NCBI GenBank assembly: GCA_949948715.1
Contig: CATLGW010000003.1
Span: 1-64,000 of the forward strand
From: an uncultured Lachnospiraceae bacterium
GTDB lineage: Bacteria > Bacillota > Clostridia > Lachnospirales > Lachnospiraceae
Length of the DNA: 64,000 nucleotides
Direction: 5' to 3'
In this document: piece after piece, positions 57,814-64,000 of the stretch
Layout of the letters: each line of letters opens with the position of its first letter
Numbering within the stretch: position 1 is the stretch's first letter
Notes under the pieces: model-generated
Seen by the model: only the letters and a program-made list of their open reading frames with translations
Told to the model about the DNA's origin: nothing
The model's database searches: none
Position numbers and translations under genes: made by a program

Positions 57814-58844
57814 TGCTGAACTGTATCAGAATACAAGGGTTTAAGTGCTTTCAGGAAGCAGAAATCAGGTTTTCCAATTTTACATTGCTTGCGGGAAAAA
57901 ATTCTACCGGGAAATCCACAGTTATTCAGGCCGTTCTCGCGCTGTATCAGAACAGTGCCAGTTCGCTGGCGGGAAAGTATATGAACATCGGAACTGTCGG
58001 GGAGGTTAAAAACTGGATTGCGGGAAGCAGCGAAATTGTTCTGGAGGCAGCGTATGAATATTGTGGAGAGGAATCCTCGTACAGGAAAACTTTTAGGGAA
58101 GGGTTTGAGAAAAGAGAAGGAGCCGAATTTTCAGATAAAATAAATGTCCGCTATCTGACGGCGGACAGAATCGGCGTGGAGGATACGTACCGGAAATCAC
58201 TGGAAGGAAGGGATAAAATCGGAGTTCGCTGCGAATATGCGTTTTTCTATCTGGCAGGGCATAAGGATGAGGAGATACAGGAGAAAGCATTTATTTATGA
58301 CAGCACGGCGAAGACGACTCTGGGAGGCCAGGTGGACTATTGGCTGGAGAGGATTTTAGGCTACCGGGTGTCCGCGGAAGAAATTCAGGGGACGGAGTTG
58401 ATTCGGGTGGCATACAAAAACCGTGAGCTTGGAAGAGATATCAGGCCTAAAAACGTGGGGACCGGCGTCAGCTATATTGCAGAGATAATTATTGCCGCGT
58501 TTTCCTGTGGAAAGGACGATGTGCTGATCGTCGAAAATCCGGAGATCCATCTCCATCCTTCCGGGCAGTGTGAATTGATGGAATTCTTGGTTTTTTTGGC
58601 GCGAAAGGGTCTGCAGGTGGTGATGGAAACCCATAGCGATCATATTTTTAACGGGCTGCGGAGATGTGTCAGCAGAGATCGGATCACCAATGATAAAGTG
58701 CGGATTTATTTTTTCCGGCAGAACGAGGACAAGATAAGTATACCGGTGGAGATCTTCGTGGAGGAGGACGGGCATGTGAAGAATCAGCAGGATGGGCTGT
58801 TCGACCAGATTGAGAAAGATTTGGATGTGATTTTGGGGTGGTGA
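57813..58844 (+). CDS. AAA family ATPase (OLD/DUF3696-like)
   Basis: IRIQGFKCFQEAEIRFSNFTLLAGKNSTGKSTVIQAVLALYQ; VLIVENPEIHLHPSGQCELMEFL; VVMETHSDHIFNGLR. Confidence 0.88.
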   Translation: MLNCIRIQGFKCFQEAEIRFSNFTLLAGKNSTGKSTVIQAVLALYQNSASSLAGKYMNIGTVGEVKNWIAGSSEIVLEAAYEYCGEESSYRKTFREGFEKREGAEFSDKINVRYLTADRIGVEDTYRKSLEGRDKIGVRCEYAFFYLAGHKDEEIQEKAFIYDSTAKTTLGGQVDYWLERILGYRVSAEEIQGTELIRVAYKNRELGRDIRPKNVGTGVSYIAEIIIAAFSCGKDDVLIVENPEIHLHPSGQCELMEFLVFLARKGLQVVMETHSDHIFNGLRRCVSRDRITNDKVRIYFFRQNEDKISIPVEIFVEEDGHVKNQQDGLFDQIEKDLDVILGW

Positions 58845-58847
58845 GGC

Positions 58848-59702
58848 GTGAATTTTATTTTGAACGAAAAATCTCTGCACGGTCAGTTTGAAAGCGTAGA
58901 GGAATTTCTGAAAAGTCTGGAGACTAACCTGGGGTGCTTTAGGCTGGTGAGAAGCCAGGGAGACGGAGAAATCAGAAAGATTGCGGATTTTTATAAATGC
59001 AAAATCACAGAGAAATTGCGCCTGGGAGATTTAAAACAGTTTCCCAGGTCGGATGAATTGAGCCGCTTCAGGATTGCGCTGGATAAGGAGATGAGAACTG
59101 AGCCTTACTGGGATTTGACGCCGGCTCATGATTATGGTAAGCCCTACTGGATGGGGGAGGAGGATATGGCGGCTACGGCAGTGGCGGAGGCAACAGCGCG
59201 GCAGGAAAGCCTTTTATCTTTTGATTCCGCCGATTATTCTGACCGCAGGCTTTGTATCAGGTTTGACGGAGAAGAATATTCCGTGCTTTCCATATATAGC
59301 CCGGCATATCTGGCAGAATGCCTGGGTGAACGGATGGGGCTGGAACGGGACGAGTGCCTGAAGGCACGTTATGCCAAAACGCGCCTGGATTGTTCCCTTT
59401 TGGAAAGAGAATACGGGGCAGAGGGTTTGGAGAAAGAAGAGTATGCCCTTCTTATGGGAACCCTGGACAAGTTTGTGAAACATGAATCATGGGAAAGCAT
59501 CGGATTGGATGACGGATTGGAATATAAAAAGTACACGCCGGCTTCAAGCGAGGAAGACTGGTTTCGTAATACGGTTTACAGCGATAAGACTATTATGAAA
59601 TTTCGTTTCAGCAGCAGGATGAGGTGTTTCGGATATCGGAAAGGAGACCGTTTTCGATTATTGAGGATAGAAAGGGATCATAAGAGAAGCGACAAGGGGT
59701 AA
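58848..59702 (+). CDS. Uncharacterised third component of DUF262-like/AAA operon (GTG start)
   Basis: ORF 4 nt after AAA stop; C-terminal EDWFRNTVYSDKTIMKFRFSSRMRCFGYRKGDRFRLLRIERDHKRSDKG. Confidence 0.75.
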   Translation: MNFILNEKSLHGQFESVEEFLKSLETNLGCFRLVRSQGDGEIRKIADFYKCKITEKLRLGDLKQFPRSDELSRFRIALDKEMRTEPYWDLTPAHDYGKPYWMGEEDMAATAVAEATARQESLLSFDSADYSDRRLCIRFDGEEYSVLSIYSPAYLAECLGERMGLERDECLKARYAKTRLDCSLLEREYGAEGLEKEEYALLMGTLDKFVKHESWESIGLDDGLEYKKYTPASSEEDWFRNTVYSDKTIMKFRFSSRMRCFGYRKGDRFRLLRIERDHKRSDKG

Positions 59703-60001
59703 TCCATAAGAAATTTTCGGTTCCGGTAAATATAAATCGCCGGAAGAGGTGCCAAAAGAAGGCTCTATGGGAAACCTGCGCCAAGTATGACCGGTATTAC
59801 GTGGCGCAATTGGATGAACTGCACAGGGAGGTGTGCAGAATTCGAGTGGATTGTAAGGCAGGCAGCAGGCAAAGGGCTGCGGAAAAATGTTTTCGGAGGC
59901 GGCGTATGAGTATTGTGCTTTATTTCGAAATATAGTATAATAACAACTACTTTAGGGCGGATGCCTGTGCCGCGCGGCGCGGACAATGGGAGGAAACTGG
60001 G

Positions 60002-60910
60002 ATGTCTGTAATTGAGGATGTGGAAGCGATATTGAGGACGGCGGCGGACGCGGATGCCAGCGATGTGCATTTGTCCGTGGGTGCGACCCCGCGTATGCGC
60101 GTGAGGGGGAAGCTGGCGGAGATGGATTTTCCCAGGCTTTCGCCGGCGGATACCCTGGATATTCTGGTGAATCTGATGAACGATGTTCAGAGAGAGCGCT
60201 TTGAGGAGAAGGGCGAGTTTGACATGGCCTGTTCCTTTGCGGGGAACATCAGGTGTCGTGTCAGTGCGTACAAGCAGATGGGAAACGTATCTCTGGCCTT
60301 TCGCCTTATATCCCCCCATGTGCCCTCCCTGGAGAGTCTGAGCGCCCCGGAGGCAGTGGCCGGACTTTGCGCCGAGAGGAGCGGTCTGGTGCTGGTGGCG
60401 GGCCCCGTTGGCAGCGGCAAGACCACCACATTGGCGGCCATTGCGGACCATATCAACAAAAACAGGGAGGCTCATATCATTACTCTGGAGCGTCCGGTGG
60501 AATATCTGCACATTCATGACAAGTCCGTGGTTGACCAGAGGGAGATCGGTCTGGATTCGGAGAGCTATGCCATGGCCCTGCGCGCGGCTCTCAGAGAGGA
60601 TCCGGATGTGATTCTGGCAGGGGAGCTGGAGGATGCGGATACCGTTTGCGCGGCGCTGGACGCCGTGGAAGCGGGATGTCTGGTGTTTACGGCGGTGGCG
60701 GTGACGGGAGCCAACGGCGCCCTGGAATATCTGCTTCACAAATTTCCCGCGGCTTTGCAGCAGCAAATCAGAAATCGTCTGGCGGGAGTGCTGCAGGCGG
60801 TGGTGGTTCAGAGGAGGTCCCCGGAGAACCATGGCATTTCCTATGAGGTTCTGCAGGTGACAGCTCAGAACAGGGCGGAGCTTAGAGGCGTCAGAACGGG
60901 CAAGGTTTAG
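60002..60910 (+). CDS. PilT-like type IV pilus retraction ATPase family protein, divergent
   Basis: ASDVHLSVGATPRMRVRGKL; VAGPVGSGKTTTLAAIADHIN; VDQREIGLDSESYAMALRAALREDPDVILAGELED. Confidence 0.88.
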   Translation: MSVIEDVEAILRTAADADASDVHLSVGATPRMRVRGKLAEMDFPRLSPADTLDILVNLMNDVQRERFEEKGEFDMACSFAGNIRCRVSAYKQMGNVSLAFRLISPHVPSLESLSAPEAVAGLCAERSGLVLVAGPVGSGKTTTLAAIADHINKNREAHIITLERPVEYLHIHDKSVVDQREIGLDSESYAMALRAALREDPDVILAGELEDADTVCAALDAVEAGCLVFTAVAVTGANGALEYLLHKFPAALQQQIRNRLAGVLQAVVVQRRSPENHGISYEVLQVTAQNRAELRGVRTGKV

Positions 60911-61152
60911 AGGAAGGCGTACGGGGCGGGAGTTCAAACCGGCCCCGGGGAGAGAGCAGCGAGGGTTTTGCCCCAGGGGGGCAGCCACGGCAATTCGGGG
61001 CGAAGAGATCTGGTCTATTCTATTTCTGGTATTTTCTTTTATTTACCCAATCAAGTATACTGTAAAATTTACAATGCCCAAAGGGGTGAACACAGGTCCG
61101 GGCCGTCTGCGGCTTTTCTTTGTGTACCCCCAGGGGCCCAAAGGAGGTTTTT

Positions 61153-62685
61153 ATGTATTGCAGAGTTTTGTCCAGCGCCCTGGAGGGCGTGAAAGCGTAT
61201 CCGGTGGGAGTGGAGGTGGACATTGCGCCGGGGCTTCCTACCTTTAATATGGTAGGTTCTCTGGGAACGGAGGTGAGGGAATCGAGAGAGAGGGTCAGCG
61301 TGGCGTTACGAAATGCGGGCTTCCCGATCCCCTGCGCTCACATTACCGTGAATTTGTCGCCGGCCGACCGCAGAAAGGAGGGAACTGCCTTTGATCTTCC
61401 CATTGCGGTAGGGCTTTTGCAGTCCATGGAATATTTTCCCCGGGGAGCAGCGGAGAATATTCTGTTTCTGGGGGAATTGGGACTTGACGGAGAGCTGAGG
61501 CGGGTCAACGGAGTGCTGCCCATGGTGCAGGCCGCGGCCAAGGGGGGAATCGAAGAATGCATTGTCCCCCTGGAAAATGCCACGGAGGGGGCGGTGGTGC
61601 CGGGGATCACCGTGAGAGGAGCGGAGAATGTGAGACAGGTGCTGCAGTTTTTGCGGGAGGGCAGAGAGAGCCCTGTGCTGGAGGCTGCCCATGTGAATCT
61701 GGAGGAGCTGTTTTATCGGGGAGAGGATGCCGGCCGGGACTTTGCCCAGGTGAACGGCCAGGAAGGGGCAAAGCGGGCGGCCGAGATTGCCGCCGCGGGC
61801 TTTCACAATCTGCTGATGACAGGGCCTCCCGGCGTGGGAAAGTCCATGATTGCCAAGCGGATTCCCGGCATCCTGCCGCCTCTCAACCTGGAGGAGAGCC
61901 TGGAGGTGACGGCGGTGTACAGTGTGGCCGGAAACCTGGGGGATGCGGCGCTGGTGACAGACAGGCCCTTTCAGAGCCCTCACCACACGGTTTCCGCCTC
62001 CGCCTTTATCGGGGGAAGCGCCGTGCCCAAGCCGGGGCTTTTGTCCCTGTCCCATCGGGGCGTGCTGTTTTTGGACGAGCTGCCGGAATTTCCCAGAAAG
62101 CTTCTGGACGGCATGAGACAGCCCCTGGAGGAACGCCGGGTGCAGATATCGCGGGTTTTCGGAAATGTGACTTATCCCGCGGAATTTATGCTGGTCTGCG
62201 CCATGAACCCCTGCCCCTGCGGATATTATCCCGATCTGGGCCGCTGCCGCTGTACCCCAGCCCAGATCAGAAGATATATGGGGAAGGTCTCCGGCCCTGT
62301 GATGGACCGCATCGACCTGTGTGTGGAGCTTCAAGCGGTGGAGCTTATGGGGCTTAGAGAGAGGGGCCGGGGGGAGGACAGCGGGCGGATCAGAGAGCGG
62401 GTCATGGTGGCCAGAAGCCGACAGGAGCGGCGCTTTCGGGGAACCGGATACCGTTTTAACGCGGATATCCAGGCGGCGGATGTGGAGCGATACTGTAAAC
62501 TGGGGGAGAGTGAGGGACTGTGCGCGGCGCAGATTTACCACAGTCTGCAGCTCAGCGCCAGAACCTATCACAGGATTCTCAAGGTGGCCAGGACCATCGC
62601 TGACCTGGCGGATGCGGATGAGATAGGGGACGAGCATCTGCTGGAGGCGGCGGGCTATCGTCCGGCCCAGGACTATTGGCTGTAA
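61153..62685 (+). CDS. comM: YifB/ComM family Mg chelatase-like AAA ATPase
   Basis: YCRVLSSALEGVKAYPVGVEVDIAPGLPTFNMVG; GPPGVGKSMIAKRIPGILPP; CAMNPCPCGYY. Confidence 0.95.
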   Translation: MYCRVLSSALEGVKAYPVGVEVDIAPGLPTFNMVGSLGTEVRESRERVSVALRNAGFPIPCAHITVNLSPADRRKEGTAFDLPIAVGLLQSMEYFPRGAAENILFLGELGLDGELRRVNGVLPMVQAAAKGGIEECIVPLENATEGAVVPGITVRGAENVRQVLQFLREGRESPVLEAAHVNLEELFYRGEDAGRDFAQVNGQEGAKRAAEIAAAGFHNLLMTGPPGVGKSMIAKRIPGILPPLNLEESLEVTAVYSVAGNLGDAALVTDRPFQSPHHTVSASAFIGGSAVPKPGLLSLSHRGVLFLDELPEFPRKLLDGMRQPLEERRVQISRVFGNVTYPAEFMLVCAMNPCPCGYYPDLGRCRCTPAQIRRYMGKVSGPVMDRIDLCVELQAVELMGLRERGRGEDSGRIRERVMVARSRQERRFRGTGYRFNADIQAADVERYCKLGESEGLCAAQIYHSLQLSARTYHRILKVARTIADLADADEIGDEHLLEAAGYRPAQDYWL

Positions 62686-62753
62686 GGAACCGTAAAAATT
62701 GTTTTTTTATTTCAGTTTCGTTTATTGTAAATATCGGGAAAGGCGGGGAGAGG

Positions 62754-63941
62754 ATGGAGAAAGCTTGCGTTTATTGGCTGTGCAGTATGAAAAGCCTGGG
62801 CAGCCGCACCGTAGACAGACTTTTGGAGTATTTCGGGACGGCGGAGGCGGTCTACCGCGCGCCGGAGAGGGAGCTGCGACTGCTCTTGAAGGAGAAAAAG
62901 CTGGGGGAGGTGCTGGAGAGCCGAAGAGACCGGGATCCGCAGCGGGAGTTCGGGCTTTTACAGGAGAGAGGCATCGGATTTCTGGCGAGGGAGGATCCGG
63001 AGTATCCCAGACGGCTCTTGGAGATTCCCGACGCGCCCCGGGGTATATTTTATCTGGGAAGACTGCCGGAGGAGGAACGGCTGTCCGTGGCCGTCATCGG
63101 GGCCAGAGACTGCTCGGAGTACGGCAGATTCGTGGCGGAGGGGCTGGGGAGGGAGCTGGGCAGACGGGGCGTCCAGGTAGTCAGCGGCATGGCCAGGGGG
63201 ATTGACGGAATCGGTCAGAGGGCGGCTTTGGAGGCGGGCGGCAGCTCCTTCGGGGTGCTGGGATGCGGTGTGGATCTGTGCTATCCCAGGCAGAACAGAG
63301 AGTTGTATGAACGGTTGAGGGAGAAGGGGGGCCTGCTGTCCACCTTTGCCCCGGGGACGCCCGCCCTGGCCCGGAATTTTCCGCCCAGAAACCGGATTGT
63401 CAGCGGATTGGCAGACGCCGTGGTGGTCGTGGAAGCCAGGCAGAAAAGCGGCACGCTGATCACGGTGGATATGGCGCTGGAGCAGGGAAAGGAGGTCTAT
63501 GTGGTGCCGGGCCGGGTGACGGACAGATTGAGCGACGGGTGCAACAGGCTCTTAAAGCAGGGGGCGGGGATCTTTCTGTCCCCCGCAGAGTTTGCGGAGG
63601 AGATGGAGGAGCTTTTTCGGCGAAAGACGGGGAGGGGACCGGAGCATAAGGGCGCCGCCGGGGATGTTTCCGGGGAGAGGGACAGAGACGGGCGGGAGCA
63701 AAAAAAGGCTTCTGACGGAAGCGTTTTTTTGGCGGAAGATAACCGGAGCCTGCAGCTTTCGGAGGAATTGGCGGCCATATACGGGGAACTGGATTTTTAT
63801 CCCAAATCCGTGTCCCAAATCCAGGCGGGGCTGTCCGAGAGATACGGTCCGAGAAAGGTGGGGCTGTGCCTGATGGAGCTGTGCGTAAGGAAGCTGGCGG
63901 TGCAGGTGAGTCCCGGTTCCTTCAGGATTTTCACCGCATAG
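62754..63941 (+). CDS. dprA: DNA processing protein DprA
   Basis: VAVIGARDCSEYGRFVAEGLGRELGRRGVQVVSGMARGIDGIGQRAALEAGG; LGCGVDLCYPRQNRELYERLREKGG. Confidence 0.96.
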   Translation: MEKACVYWLCSMKSLGSRTVDRLLEYFGTAEAVYRAPERELRLLLKEKKLGEVLESRRDRDPQREFGLLQERGIGFLAREDPEYPRRLLEIPDAPRGIFYLGRLPEEERLSVAVIGARDCSEYGRFVAEGLGRELGRRGVQVVSGMARGIDGIGQRAALEAGGSSFGVLGCGVDLCYPRQNRELYERLREKGGLLSTFAPGTPALARNFPPRNRIVSGLADAVVVVEARQKSGTLITVDMALEQGKEVYVVPGRVTDRLSDGCNRLLKQGAGIFLSPAEFAEEMEELFRRKTGRGPEHKGAAGDVSGERDRDGREQKKASDGSVFLAEDNRSLQLSEELAAIYGELDFYPKSVSQIQAGLSERYGPRKVGLCLMELCVRKLAVQVSPGSFRIFTA

Positions 63942-64000
63942 ACAGGGAGGGCCAGGCGATACCCGCGCCGGCGTTGGGAAAATACAGAGAAAAGACCAGG

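Noticed and set aside
61068-61130. Possible riboswitch/leader upstream of comM
   Set aside because: Only a short imperfect stem (GGGTGAACACA..TGTGTACCC); no recognisable aptamer class.

Overview
The window looks like a Lachnospiraceae/Clostridia-type chromosome segment. It is GC-rich and carries many sporulation genes: the spoIIIA operon, spoIVB, gpr, spoIIP and sigK. These are mixed with housekeeping genes (deoB, prfC, nusB, xseAB, ispA, dxs, tlyA, nadK, recN, typA, dapAB behind a lysine riboswitch, rpsT, lepA, hemW, comM, dprA). Two stretches look accessory: an AT-rich left end (about 1-2150) and about 49.0-59.9 kb, directly downstream of sigK. The two most interesting observations are: (1) a two-copy, strongly covarying three-way-junction element (159-274 minus, 7768-7880 plus), each copy with a conserved TATAAT-type box just before its first base and hairpin or tandem repeats just after it; it looks like an undescribed structured RNA or ssDNA element. 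(2) A sigK 3'-end integration hotspot in which the last ~20 codons of sigK occur three times (48943-49008, diverged 52498-52557, and 54938-55003 identical over 66 bp to the first). These bracket candidate defence cargo: a HEPN-like ORF plus KGGVGR-type ATPase, an AAA/PD-(D/E)XK gene and its pseudogene relic, and an IS110 remnant. A separate three-gene DUF262-like/AAA/unknown operon lies just beyond. Family assignments were made by eye from motifs; no database search was run.
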